A stretch of 64,000 nt of DNA from Armatimonadota bacterium (lineage in GTDB: Bacteria > Armatimonadota > Fimbriimonadia > Fimbriimonadales > Fimbriimonadaceae), in NCBI GenBank assembly GCA_022563855.1, contig JADFMN010000001.1, forward strand, positions 434,001 to 498,000. Reading direction: 5' to 3'. Below, piece after piece: positions 17,681 through 26,377 of this stretch. The position numbers were made by a program, and so were the translations under genes. Within the stretch, counting starts at the first letter, position 1; each line of letters starts with the position of its first letter. The notes beneath the pieces were generated by a model that saw only the letters and a program-made list of their open reading frames with translations, ran no database searches and was not told the DNA's origin.

Positions 17681-19167
17681 CACGGTCCTCGCTCCTCCAA
17701 CGCCTTGCGTGCCAGCACGCGGTCATCCATCGGGAGTTTTTCACGCCCGACGATCTGATAATCCTCGTGCCCCTTGCCGGCTATCACGACGATGTCGCCT
17801 GGCTGCGCCTCTCGCACAGCGACCGCGATGGCTTCTTTGCGATCGATGATCGATTGCGTCGGCTTCCCCGCAAGCAAGCCCTGCTCGATGTCTCGTATGA
17901 TCTGGGCGGGGTCCTCGGTCCGCGGGTTGTCGCTCGTCACGATCGTGATGTCGCTCAGCTCGCTGGCGACTGCGGCCACCTTCGGACGCTTCGCCCGGTC
18001 CCTGTCGCCGCCGCAGCCGAACACGGTGATCACCCGCTTGTGCTCCAGGCCCTGAACGGAGAGCAACAGGCTCTTCATCGCGTCGTCTGTGTGCGCGTAG
18101 TCGACGATCACGCTAAACCCGAACTCGCTCTGGACCGCTTCAAAGCGGCCAGGAACAGGGCTAACCTGCCCAAGCGCGTAGGTGGACCGGGACAATGACT
18201 CACCCATCGCCAAGAGCGCGGCCAAGGCTGCCGTTGCGTTCCATACGTTGAACAGCCCGCCGACCGGAACACCGAACGATTCCTCGTCACCGCCGAACGA
18301 CGCTTTCAATCGCAAGCGGTCGGCGAGAACCTCCAACGGTTCTGCGACCAAGTCCGCGTCGTCTAATCCAAACGTTACCGTCGCTCCAAAGTCCTCGCGC
18401 AACGACCGCCCGAACTCGTCGCCGATGTTGATCGCCGACCGAAAGCCCGTGGCTTGATGCTCTGCGAACATGAGCCGCTTCGCCTCGGCGTACGACCCCA
18501 TGTCGCCGTGATAATCGAGGTGGTCCTGCGTCAAATTAGTGAACACTCCAATGTCGAAATCCAGCCCCGCGACGCGTCGCTCCTGCAGCGAGTGGCTGCT
18601 GACCTCCATGCAGAAATCTTCGCTGCCTGCGTCTGCGGCCTCCGCCAGCAGCGACCACATCTCCGCCGGAAACGGCGTCGTGTTGGCCAACTCTCGATGG
18701 TCGCCCAGTACGTCGATCCCCAGCGTGCCGAGATAAGTCGCCTTCCGCCCCATCTCGACCAAGGCGTCCCTGATCATCCATGCGGTGGTCGTCTTGCCGT
18801 TGGTGCCCGTGACTCCAATCATCCGCATCTTCGCCGACGGATCACCGTACGCGAGCTTCACGATCGCAGCGACCGAGACGTTGAAGTCCGGCTGTTTGGG
18901 ATCGATCCACGCCGATGCGACACCAAAGCCTACCGCTCTCTGAAATCCTTCCTGGGAATGAGCGAGAACCGCGACCGCACCGCTTGAAACGGCCTGCTCG
19001 ATGAACTGGTGGCTGTCGCGGTTTTCGCTCGGCATGCAGACGAACAGCGCCCCGGCCTGAACGGTGCGCGAATCTGCCGTCGCAGACTGAACTTCGGCGT
19101 TGCCCCACGATTCACGTACGGCAACGCCCGTTTCCGAGAACAGGGCATGCGCAGTGGGGTGGCTCAT
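17680..19167 (-). CDS. murE: UDP-MurNAc-L-Ala-D-Glu--meso-diaminopimelate ligase
   Basis: A 495-residue Mur ligase. The N-terminal segment ADSRTVQAGALFVCMP, ATP loop GVTGTNGKTTTAWM and VFTNLTQDHLDYHGDM are visible. The motif DNPRTEDP near the C-terminus is the signature of enzymes that add meso-diaminopimelate; lysine-adding enzymes carry a different motif here. This implies an A1-gamma, Gram-negative-type stem peptide. It is joined to ftsI by ATGA and overlaps the start of murF. Confidence 0.97.
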   Translation of the reverse strand: MSHPTAHALFSETGVAVRESWGNAEVQSATADSRTVQAGALFVCMPSENRDSHQFIEQAVSSGAVAVLAHSQEGFQRAVGFGVASAWIDPKQPDFNVSVAAIVKLAYGDPSAKMRMIGVTGTNGKTTTAWMIRDALVEMGRKATYLGTLGIDVLGDHRELANTTPFPAEMWSLLAEAADAGSEDFCMEVSSHSLQERRVAGLDFDIGVFTNLTQDHLDYHGDMGSYAEAKRLMFAEHQATGFRSAINIGDEFGRSLREDFGATVTFGLDDADLVAEPLEVLADRLRLKASFGGDEESFGVPVGGLFNVWNATAALAALLAMGESLSRSTYALGQVSPVPGRFEAVQSEFGFSVIVDYAHTDDAMKSLLLSVQGLEHKRVITVFGCGGDRDRAKRPKVAAVASELSDITIVTSDNPRTEDPAQIIRDIEQGLLAGKPTQSIIDRKEAIAVAVREAQPGDIVVIAGKGHEDYQIVGREKLPMDDRVLARKALEERGP

Positions 19168-20804
19168 TCTTGACTATCCGACGTTTCAGCAGGTTGAGGT
19201 GAACGGGGAATCTCAAGCTGGTCGATGACGGCTAGGGCTATTTCCCTGAACGCCGGCCCAGCAACGATGCCGCCATAGATCTGGCCTGCTCTAGGGTTGT
19301 CGATAACGACGTAGATCACCGCGCGCGGCTTTCCAGCCGGAACGAATCCGACGAAGTTCGAGATGTTGCCCCCGACCGCCGTGCCGATCTTCTGCGAAGT
19401 GCCCGTCTTTCCAGCGATCCGGTATCCCGGGATCATGAGCTGATCGGCGGTGCCGTACTCCTCGTGAATCACCGATTCCATGAGTTTGCGAACGTACGCT
19501 GCCGCCTCCGCAGACACGATGCGCTCTGCTGATTCGACAGGCGTCTCGCGTTTGCCGACTGACTTGATCAGCCGAAGTTTCATTCGGAGTCCGTCGTTCG
19601 CCAACGCGGCAAATGCGTTCGCCATCAAGATAGCCGGTACGCCGATCGACTGGCCGAATCCAAGCTCGGCGATCTGCCTGGTCGCGTTGCCGGGATTCTG
19701 TTTGAAACGCGAACCCTTCTCGGAAGGTAGTCCGATCCCCGGCGGGGCGAGAATGCCGAGGGTTGCAATGAAGTCTCGCATTCCATCAACTCCGACCGCC
19801 ATCGACCACTGCGCTGCGCTGATGTTGCAGCTCCGGGCGATCGCCTTCTCGTTGTCGACAGTTCCGTGCGCGCGTGAGCCGCCGTGTTCGTCGCACCGCA
19901 ACGCCTGGCCGCCGACCGTGATTCTCCCGTCGCAGACCAGGCTGTTGTCTCTTCTGATCGCACCCGAGTCGATCGCCTTGGCCAGCGTAAGAATCTTGAA
20001 CGTGGACCCCGGCTCAAACTGCGCCATGTACGCGGTGTTGTAGTCCAGTGACGGATCTGTTACGGATTCCGGGTTGAACGACGGCCAATTCACCATCGCC
20101 AGAACGTCGCCGGTCGTAGGATCGATCACGATCGCGGTGCCTGAGTCCGCCTTGTTGATCTCGACCGCATGCCGGACGGCGGTGTGAGCGGCAACCTGCA
20201 GCTCCGAGTTGATCGTGAGCGTGATGTCGTTCGTTCGCAGCGCCGCTGCCTGTTCAAGCTCGATCCCGTTCACCGGACCGTCCGCCCCAACCCTTCCGAT
20301 GACTCCGCTGGCGGCTTCCAGCAGCGGATAGTATCTCGAACCGATGGCAAGCAGGGACACACCGTCCGCTCGCCACTTGGTAGCGATCCGGCGGACCATC
20401 GACTTCTGGCCGTTGTTCAGCAGGCGGTCCGCGCGCCAGCTCTTTCGACTCGACCACGCTCCTGACTGCAGGTCCGACGCCGAGAAACCGGTCGCCTCAG
20501 ACAGTTCCATGAAAAACGTCGGGCTGTGCGGCAGGCGGTCATAGAACAGTGAGAACTCATAGACGTTTTCGGTTTCTGCGAGAATCTGTCCATCAGATGA
20601 GATGATCGCTCCGATCTGCGGCGTAGTCGGGGCGCTGCTCCTCTTCCCCGACCACGGGCTGTCTCGAGAGAGCACGTCGTCGCGGAGAATCAGCTGCGCC
20701 CTGGCCTGAGAGAACATCGCCCCGCCAAACGCAAGCGTGACGACTGCCGCGCATACGTAAATGCGCGCTTTGCTGTCCGGGTTAGCGCGTTTCCGCTTCG
20801 GCAT
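19164..20804 (-). CDS. ftsI: Septal penicillin-binding protein 3 (FtsI), class B transpeptidase
   Basis: A 546-residue monofunctional transpeptidase that crosslinks septal peptidoglycan together with FtsW. A basic start is followed by one membrane helix (about 15-36), then a pedestal domain and the catalytic domain. Active-site motifs are STFK (Ser about 267), SCN (about 325) and KTGTS near residue 460. No C-terminal PASTA repeats are present. ATG 20804 is preferred; a GTG at 20810 would add two residues. It overlaps ftsL by 23 nt and murE by 4 nt. Confidence 0.96.
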   Translation of the reverse strand: MPKRKRANPDSKARIYVCAAVVTLAFGGAMFSQARAQLILRDDVLSRDSPWSGKRSSAPTTPQIGAIISSDGQILAETENVYEFSLFYDRLPHSPTFFMELSEATGFSASDLQSGAWSSRKSWRADRLLNNGQKSMVRRIATKWRADGVSLLAIGSRYYPLLEAASGVIGRVGADGPVNGIELEQAAALRTNDITLTINSELQVAAHTAVRHAVEINKADSGTAIVIDPTTGDVLAMVNWPSFNPESVTDPSLDYNTAYMAQFEPGSTFKILTLAKAIDSGAIRRDNSLVCDGRITVGGQALRCDEHGGSRAHGTVDNEKAIARSCNISAAQWSMAVGVDGMRDFIATLGILAPPGIGLPSEKGSRFKQNPGNATRQIAELGFGQSIGVPAILMANAFAALANDGLRMKLRLIKSVGKRETPVESAERIVSAEAAAYVRKLMESVIHEEYGTADQLMIPGYRIAGKTGTSQKIGTAVGGNISNFVGFVPAGKPRAVIYVVIDNPRAGQIYGGIVAGPAFREIALAVIDQLEIPRSPQPAETSDSQE

Positions 20805-21180
20805 TCTCACCGCCGCTCATCAACATGATGTCGCTAGGCTGATACAGTCCGTTGGCCATCGCCCACCGCTCTATTGACTGCCGCGCCGTGAGCGCTGAAA
20901 CTTGTTTCTGCAGCTTCTCAACGTCGCGCTGGGCTGATTCGATCCGACTTACGGCAGCCATCCGATCGCGGTAGGCAGTCTCGGTCTTCGAGTGCCCGAG
21001 CAGAGACGAAATCCCGTACGAGGCCGCAGCGAGCACCGCGAACGCCAAGATGCGGGCGAGCCCAACCGCGATCACGTTGACTCGCGGCGCCGTATTCACG
21101 ACTGTGCGCGTGGTTTGGTTGCGCCTCCTCGCACGGGGATACGACGACGATTTACCTTGAATCCATGGTACTGCGCTCAT
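20782..21180 (-). CDS. ftsL: FtsL-like septum formation protein
   Basis: A 132-residue protein with an FtsL layout: a basic N-terminal tail, one membrane helix (RILAFAVLAAASYGISSLL, about 43-61) and a coiled coil rich in Glu, Gln and Arg (YRDRMAAVSRIESAQRDVEK onward), then a short tail with WAMANGLYQP. Sequence conservation of FtsL is always low, so the call rests on this architecture and on its place between rsmH and ftsI. Its start overlaps the rsmH stop by 4 nt. Confidence 0.85.
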   Translation of the reverse strand: MSAVPWIQGKSSSYPRARRRNQTTRTVVNTAPRVNVIAVGLARILAFAVLAAASYGISSLLGHSKTETAYRDRMAAVSRIESAQRDVEKLQKQVSALTARQSIERWAMANGLYQPSDIMLMSGGENAEAETR

Positions 21181-22097
21181 GCTGCCTCCTGTGATATGCG
21201 TACTCTGTGTATTGCGCGAAGCTTCGCGCTTCGACTTTTGGGATTGCTGGCTACTTCCGACTGCGACGGAATCAGCGGCTTCTTGAACGGCAATGAAAAC
21301 TCGTCGCTCTCAGAGAGCGATCTGAACGCGCGCTTGACCGCTCGATCTTCGCCGGAGTGGTAGGTCAGCACGACCATGCGCCCACCAAGGCTTAGGCATT
21401 GCGCAGCCTGTTCGACGGCTTCGATCAGCCCTTCCAGCTCACCGTTGACCGCGATACGAATCGCCTGGAACGTCCGCGTCGCCGGGTGAATCCCACGTTG
21501 CCGTTTTGCAGCAGGGATCGCTGCCAGAACGCAATCCACGAGCTGGTCGGTCGTTTCGAGCCTGTTCAGCTTGCGCCGGTCGACGATTACCTGCGCGATC
21601 TTCTTTGCCCAGTTTTCGTCGCCGTAGTCGTGCAAGACGGTCTCGATCTCTGCGGCGCTCCATTCATTCACCAAGTCGCTCGCGGGCTGGCCAGACGATC
21701 TGTCCATTCTCATGTCGAGCGGCCCTGAGCGACGGAAGCTCATCCCTCGACTGTCGTCCTCGATCTGCGCGTTGTTCAAGCCCATGTCGAGCAGAATCGC
21801 ATCGACTCTGGTCAGCCCAACATCCGTCACGACTTGCGGTATCCGTCGGTAGTCGCAATGGAAGAAGCGAACCTCCACGTGCTCGATCTTGCTCAGGCGC
21901 TCCTTCGCCACATCGAGCATCTGCTCGTCCCAGTCGAAAGCCAGCAGGATTCCTTCGGGGGCGATCCGAGCCGCCATTTCCAAGCTGTGTCCTCCCAGGC
22001 CGACGGTGCCGTCGACGACGACCGCTCCTGGCTTGAGGCTCAGATGCTCCATGACCTCCTCGGTCATCACAGGCTCGTGCGTTCGCTGGTCGATCAA
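21177..22097 (-). CDS. rsmH: 16S rRNA (cytosine-1402-N4)-methyltransferase RsmH (MraW)
   Basis: A 306-residue SAM-dependent methyltransferase that modifies C1402 of 16S rRNA. The N-terminal THEPVMTEEVMEHL, the SAM loop VDGTVGLGGHS, the DxGLN-type LLDMGLNNAQIED and the C-terminal LTYHSGEDRAVKRAF are characteristic. The likely start is a TTG at 22097 that overlaps the mraZ stop. The next ATG lies after the conserved HxPVM motif and would truncate it. Confidence 0.96.
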   Translation of the reverse strand: MIDQRTHEPVMTEEVMEHLSLKPGAVVVDGTVGLGGHSLEMAARIAPEGILLAFDWDEQMLDVAKERLSKIEHVEVRFFHCDYRRIPQVVTDVGLTRVDAILLDMGLNNAQIEDDSRGMSFRRSGPLDMRMDRSSGQPASDLVNEWSAAEIETVLHDYGDENWAKKIAQVIVDRRKLNRLETTDQLVDCVLAAIPAAKRQRGIHPATRTFQAIRIAVNGELEGLIEAVEQAAQCLSLGGRMVVLTYHSGEDRAVKRAFRSLSESDEFSLPFKKPLIPSQSEVASNPKSRSAKLRAIHRVRISQEAA

Positions 22098-22585
22098 ATC
22101 GCGTCCCTCCCGGTCATCTTCATGTACGCCCGCTCGATGGCCTCGCGCCGCTCCTTGCCGTAGCCGTCGGGATCAGCGTGGAACCTCTCATACTCCTCCT
22201 TCGCCCAAATCTCCATGCGGTCCAACAACCCGACCAGAACGACCTTGCCCCGCAACTTCGCTGCTTCGCGCAATTTGATCGGCACGACGATCCTGCCCTG
22301 CCGGTCGAAGTTGAGCTCGTCCTCAGCGTTGCCGACGACGAGCCTCGTGTACTGCTGCCGCCCTTGATTGATGCTCGAGTTCGAGAGGATCTCCGTGACC
22401 ATCTCCTTCCAGGTCTCGGCTGGATAAGCGACCAGGCATCCGGTGTCGCCGAGAGAGATCACGAACCCTTCTCCGAGGCGTTCACGCTTCTTCTTGCCGA
22501 CAAGGAGCCTTCCTTTGTCGTCAATAGTCGCCTCGTCGGTGCCAACAAGGTATCTTTTCGTAGCGTCATCGGTCTCGCCTGGCAT
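22094..22585 (-). CDS. mraZ: MraZ transcriptional regulator of the dcw operon
   Basis: A 163-residue protein with two tandem AbrB-like half-domains: DEATIDDKGRLLVGKKKRER (about 18-37) and AEDELNFDRQGRIVVPIKLR. MraZ rings bind TGG-rich repeats just upstream of mraZ and set dcw expression; it also occurs on the nucleoid. The N-terminus is about a dozen residues longer than in typical members, and a tail of about 20 residues follows the second domain. It is the first gene of the operon. The Shine-Dalgarno before ATG 22585 is poor. Confidence 0.95.
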   Translation of the reverse strand: MPGETDDATKRYLVGTDEATIDDKGRLLVGKKKRERLGEGFVISLGDTGCLVAYPAETWKEMVTEILSNSSINQGRQQYTRLVVGNAEDELNFDRQGRIVVPIKLREAAKLRGKVVLVGLLDRMEIWAKEEYERFHADPDGYGKERREAIERAYMKMTGRDAI

Positions 22586-22798
22586 TGCTTATTGGTCTGA
22601 GCCGACTGCGGCCAGCACCTTCCGTGGCACCGGCCGCCGTCTTCAAGATTTCCGGACACCCCGCCCGGAGGGTCAGGTCTCCACAATCCATGTATCAACC
22701 ATCCACCCAGCAACCATTTTACTGGGACACCAATTCATAATTGCGCATGATTTGTGGACGAATTTTCCCTTTTGCACTGAGTGTAAACATGACAGTAG
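22586..22798 (-). promoter_or_regulatory. Upstream region of the dcw operon
   Basis: This stretch must hold the operon promoter. Read on the minus strand, about 100-150 nt before mraZ, it contains five TGG units in some 40 bases (TGGTT, TGGGT, TGGTT, TGGAT, TGGAG). Their spacing is 7-11 bases rather than a strict 10-bp repeat, so they are only a tentative MraZ box. No clear -35/-10 pair could be fixed. Confidence 0.35.
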
Positions 22799-23068
22799 TT
22801 ATATGTCTACATAAATACTGAAGGAAGCATAAGGGTACTTGCACTGTTTGGCGGTTTGGACGAAGACGGCGTTCGCCAAAAAGTCGGAGAGCTACGCTCG
22901 CGATGCTGGCAAAACGCTCTTCGCGCTGATGCCTAGGCCGATTCCGACGTCGATCGCATGCTGGAACAGATTTGGCCAGACGGTCTGCAAGCCTTTTGCC
23001 GGTACGAAGAAGGTGGTCCACAGCGCCGCGCACGATCCATTTGGCCTGAGGAGTATAAAGAGCGTTGA
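22799..23068 (+). pseudogene. Possible decayed ORF with one in-frame stop
   Basis: This plus-strand frame reads like coding sequence on both sides of a TAG at 22934-22936. Before it is VLALFGGLDEDGVRQKVGEL. After it is VDRMLEQIWPDGLQAF, then ARSIWPEEYKER, ending at TGA 23066-23068. No standard start codon precedes the first part. The composition (charged, few oddities) suggests a remnant of a roughly 85-residue helical protein, but I recognise no family. It may also be chance. Confidence 0.3.
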
Positions 23069-23104
23069 AACGAGCTGCCCGTTTGGACGTCGCGCTTAAA
23101 AATT

Positions 23105-23133
23105 AGCGGCCCCCGGGGTCTCCGGGGGCCGCT
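23105..23133 (-). terminator. Strong intrinsic terminator hairpin
   Basis: A perfect 12-bp stem, AGCGGCCCCCGG against CCGGGGGCCGCT, with a 5-nt loop. On the minus strand the hairpin is followed by AATTTTTAAG, so it terminates minus-strand transcription coming from the 32-aa gene. On the plus strand no T tract follows. Confidence 0.8.
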
Positions 23134-23192
23134 ACCAAGGACTAACGTTTCGAATAGATGAGGAAACTTTGACAGAGACCACCTAAGCGGTT

Positions 23193-23291
23193 CTAACCTT
23201 CAGACTCTCGCTTGAGAGCCTCCTTAGTCAAACTCCACGCTCCGAATATTGAAGCCAGCGCAATAGCGACGGCAACGAGTGAATAAACCAT
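23193..23291 (-). CDS. 32-residue single-span membrane miniprotein
   Basis: An ATG at 23291 opens a 32-codon frame ending at TAG 23193. The product begins MVYSLVAVAIALASIFGAWS, a near-ideal transmembrane helix, and ends with the charged tail LTKEALKRESEG. It is followed about 60 nt later by a strong terminator in the same orientation, so it looks like an independent small transcription unit. An AGG lies 12 nt before the start, which is a weak ribosome-binding site. I know of no named family. It could be a small regulatory or divisome-associated peptide, given its place upstream of the dcw operon, but that is a guess. Confidence 0.55.
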   Translation of the reverse strand: MVYSLVAVAIALASIFGAWSLTKEALKRESEG

Positions 23292-23565
23292 AACAACCAA
23301 CCTGAATTAAGCTCTCCCATAGAACCTCATACCACCATCAGGAAGCCATTGGAGATCGGTTTCCCCCTACGTTTGCCAGTGTTTCACCGAACTCCAGCAG
23401 GGCTACCGATGGAACAATTCCTGGCAGGGTTTTTACCAGCACAGCATTTGCTGGCGGCATTCCTACTGGGTAATAGCACGGCGAGACCTGGGCTTTTCCG
23501 CTCGGCGTTTGGCAGCGCAGCCCTAAGCTGCCCAATTTAGGGACCGCTTGCACGATCTAGGCTGA
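23292..23565. other. Spacer between the miniprotein and the 930-aa gene
   Basis: No gene is supported. Overlapping frames of 60-70 codons on both strands compete, with no homology I recognise. The region is rich in short complementary segments and could be a structured leader of the minus-strand miniprotein, but I could not match it to a known riboswitch. Confidence 0.35.
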
Positions 23566-23571
23566 TAGAAT
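23566..23571 (+). promoter_or_regulatory. -10 box 7 nt before the start of the 930-aa gene
   Basis: TAGAAT followed by seven bases and then the GTG start. With no Shine-Dalgarno this suggests a leaderless message. No convincing -35 is seen. Confidence 0.45.
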
Positions 23572-23578
23572 ACGTCCT

Positions 23579-26371
23579 GTGATCTCAATCGCCCTCATTG
23601 CTCTTGCGAACGTCTCGCGGAGCGACGTAGTACTAGAGCTGTTCGGCGCCGACGCCGGAGTCAGGATCGTCCGCACCGACGGCAAACTGCACGAGGAGTA
23701 CTACCTCGGCAGTCGCGAGACCGGTTCGCTGATCGCCACCTCTCTTAGCCACCCTTCTGCCCTGGCCAAAGAGCCGGCGAGATCGCGCGGTATCGCGCAG
23801 TCTCTGTTCTTCATCGTCCGGTCAGAGGGCAACGACATTCTGCTTCGCGGCCAGAACGTGCAGCGAACAATCTCCGTCCCGTCCGAGGGGACCGTGTTCA
23901 GAGTCGATTCTCGATTGCAGCTCGGGCCAACGCCGAAACGGATATCTGAGTTCATGAGCGGCTACGCTTTCCTGCCTCCCGGCGGCGGACGGCTGCCAGC
24001 GGAGGCGTTCACCGCGTTTGGGTCGGCGAAGAAAGCCGTCATCCCCGACGTGATGTTCTCTGCGCCCCACGCTATTTTGAGCCGGGGCGAATTTGGCATG
24101 GCGGTCATCCCCGACCTCACTTACTTGGCGCGGTATCGGCCAATGCCCTCTGCGCTTGAGATCGACGCCTCAGGCGGACTCGCAGCGGGCGCAGTTATCG
24201 CGGTCGGCTACGCCTGGACCAATAGAGCTGATGACGGAACGTACGCGATCGACCAAAGACCGAGGTCTGTACCCGGCGAACTGCGACTCTCCTTCGACCT
24301 GATCCTAACGCCCCGCTCCGTCGACCCGGTCGCGTTCGTCGGAGATTTCCTGTGGGAGACGTATGGCCGCAAGCGGCTAGACCTACCGCTTCCTCAGACC
24401 GCTCCATTCCAGTTCTATTCGAAGCGGGCAATGGGATTCCCGATCTTCCCTGACGAGACGATGCCAAACCTCGAATCCGGTGCGACGGACGCCTGGTGGA
24501 CCGCTGAGATCGACGGAGTTCAGATGCGCGCCCTGGTTTCGAGCACGGGAAATGCGACTCTTTCCGTTGATGCGAACTCGGTTCGCGTCGCATGGGGAGT
24601 CCGTTGGTGGGGCGTCAATTTGCTCCAAGGGTCTTGGGTGACGATGGCAGACGAGATGGTGAATCTCGCACTTTCGGCTCCGATCGGCGCCGATCAAGCG
24701 GCGACGGTGTTCAACATGACGTCAAAGTCCTGGAGGCAAGAGGAGTGGGACGTCGACGGTCTTGCTCAGACCGGGATTTGGCTGAACAGAATTGCTGAGG
24801 ACTTTCCTGATGCGCCGCGAATCGACGAAATACAGAGGCGAGTCGAGCTAATCCAGGAGGGCCTGAGGTCACGGCGCGCAACCGCGCTGAGTGCGCTGTT
24901 CATGAGCGAGCGACTGATCGGCATCGGCGCCGGCCCATCGGTTGAAATGGCGAGAATCATGACCTGGCAGTTGAACAACGCCGAAACGCTCGAGTCGCTC
25001 GCAGAGGAGGCGTTGCAGCAAGTCGTGGAGCCTAGCACCGAGAACTTCGCTCTCGCGCTAGCCCTCTTGAGGAGCGACTTTGGCGACAAAGAGCTGGCTC
25101 GGCGACTGCTCCAGCGAGCTTTGCTGCGCCAAAGCGTGTGGTCCGTGCCCGGCGCTGAGAGCTACGACCCGTTCGGGGCTTTCATGAGCTCTACGGCGAT
25201 CGCTGAGTCGCGGCAAGCAGTCTTCGCGCCGACGATTCTCTATGCTGCGGCTGGTTTGGGAGATCGCGTTCTTTTCGAGCGCGGAGTTGCTGCCGTCCGC
25301 GCCAATCTCGGCCTCATGTACTTTGGGACGAATATGCTGAACGGCTTTACTTTGCCGGGGCAGTATCGCGGTGGTCGAGTTGTGTCAAGCGTTTTCCCTG
25401 ACTTCTCGGCGGGCATAGGCGACTGGCGAGGTCCTTCCACCGGTGCGGGCCAACTGATCGCGTGCCTTGCGGATGTTGCCGCAGAGTACGGCGCGTTCTA
25501 TATCCATAGCAGTGGCTGGGGCGTGGGAATCGACGGCCTCGCCGCAGAACGCAATGGCATCGTCAGCGCCTTGACCCGCAATCCTAGATCGTATCAAGCT
25601 TCGTTCATCGTCGAGCTGGTGGACGACTTGATGGGCGTCCGAACGCCGATTGTGACCCCGCCGCCGTCTATCGGAATCAGGTCGATTAAAGTAGCGGCGC
25701 ACGAGGGACAGCCTGTCGTGATCGCCACGCCGACGTTCGTGGCAGTTGGCGGAGCGTCAGATTTACGCGGGACGTTCACGTTCGGCGACGGCAGCGTGCT
25801 AGCGGCGCAGCTTTTGCCTATTGGCTTCGGCGCATTCGTCGACGCAAAGTTGCTCTCTTCTGGCCCGGTATTGTTTGAAGGCAGCTACAAGGACACGCAG
25901 TTGGCTTACGGGCCGGTAAACGTCTACATCGACGCTCCGAGCGAGCTTCTTGCTCCGCCGCCCAGCGGTTGGCGGCGAACCGGCGACCTTGCGACCACTA
26001 CCGTCGGCGGTGCGTTCCTTAACGATCAGCCGCTCTTGAGCACGGCGGACGATGGCTTCGGCGGGCAAGCAGACTCTCTGCAGGGCACCATCGAAAGCAG
26101 GCCGTTCCTTGTCCAAGCTGACGCTGTTCAATACGATCTCCTGGGAAGTTTGAACACCAAGCTGTACGTTGAGATAGTCGACGTATCGACCGACGAACCG
26201 CTGCTGCTTGCGAAGAAGGTGAGCAACAGTCCTGAGGCAGTGACGTGGGACATGACGGAATACAGGGGCAGGATCGTCGTGTTTAGGCTCGTGGACTTGA
26301 CGAGCGAAGGCTGGATTGGCTTGCAGAATCTACGCACGGTTGAAAGCAGTCGCGTTGCACGCTCGAACTAG
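23579..26371 (+). CDS. Large protein of unknown function (930 aa), probably exported
   Basis: A long intact frame of 930 codons from GTG 23579. The N-terminal stretch ISIALIALANVSRSD is hydrophobic and may be a short signal sequence. The body alternates beta-rich sections (residues 15-330 and 700-925) with a helical middle (about 350-640) containing repeats of helices such as ALFMSERLIGIG and LALALLRSDFGDKELARRLL, which recall alpha/alpha-toroid or TPR-like folds. The last part, with WDMTEYRGRIVVFRLVD, resembles a carbohydrate-binding-like beta sandwich. A cell-surface carbohydrate-active protein is possible, but no catalytic motif is certain. It converges on the outer-membrane protein gene with a 6-nt gap. 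Confidence 0.7.
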   Translation: MISIALIALANVSRSDVVLELFGADAGVRIVRTDGKLHEEYYLGSRETGSLIATSLSHPSALAKEPARSRGIAQSLFFIVRSEGNDILLRGQNVQRTISVPSEGTVFRVDSRLQLGPTPKRISEFMSGYAFLPPGGGRLPAEAFTAFGSAKKAVIPDVMFSAPHAILSRGEFGMAVIPDLTYLARYRPMPSALEIDASGGLAAGAVIAVGYAWTNRADDGTYAIDQRPRSVPGELRLSFDLILTPRSVDPVAFVGDFLWETYGRKRLDLPLPQTAPFQFYSKRAMGFPIFPDETMPNLESGATDAWWTAEIDGVQMRALVSSTGNATLSVDANSVRVAWGVRWWGVNLLQGSWVTMADEMVNLALSAPIGADQAATVFNMTSKSWRQEEWDVDGLAQTGIWLNRIAEDFPDAPRIDEIQRRVELIQEGLRSRRATALSALFMSERLIGIGAGPSVEMARIMTWQLNNAETLESLAEEALQQVVEPSTENFALALALLRSDFGDKELARRLLQRALLRQSVWSVPGAESYDPFGAFMSSTAIAESRQAVFAPTILYAAAGLGDRVLFERGVAAVRANLGLMYFGTNMLNGFTLPGQYRGGRVVSSVFPDFSAGIGDWRGPSTGAGQLIACLADVAAEYGAFYIHSSGWGVGIDGLAAERNGIVSALTRNPRSYQASFIVELVDDLMGVRTPIVTPPPSIGIRSIKVAAHEGQPVVIATPTFVAVGGASDLRGTFTFGDGSVLAAQLLPIGFGAFVDAKLLSSGPVLFEGSYKDTQLAYGPVNVYIDAPSELLAPPPSGWRRTGDLATTTVGGAFLNDQPLLSTADDGFGGQADSLQGTIESRPFLVQADAVQYDLLGSLNTKLYVEIVDVSTDEPLLLAKKVSNSPEAVTWDMTEYRGRIVVFRLVDLTSEGWIGLQNLRTVESSRVARSN

Positions 26372-26377
26372 CGAGGC

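Noticed and set aside
23292-23578. Riboswitch or structured leader
   Set aside because: I could not match consensus cores of cobalamin, c-di-GMP, TPP or other classes on either strand.
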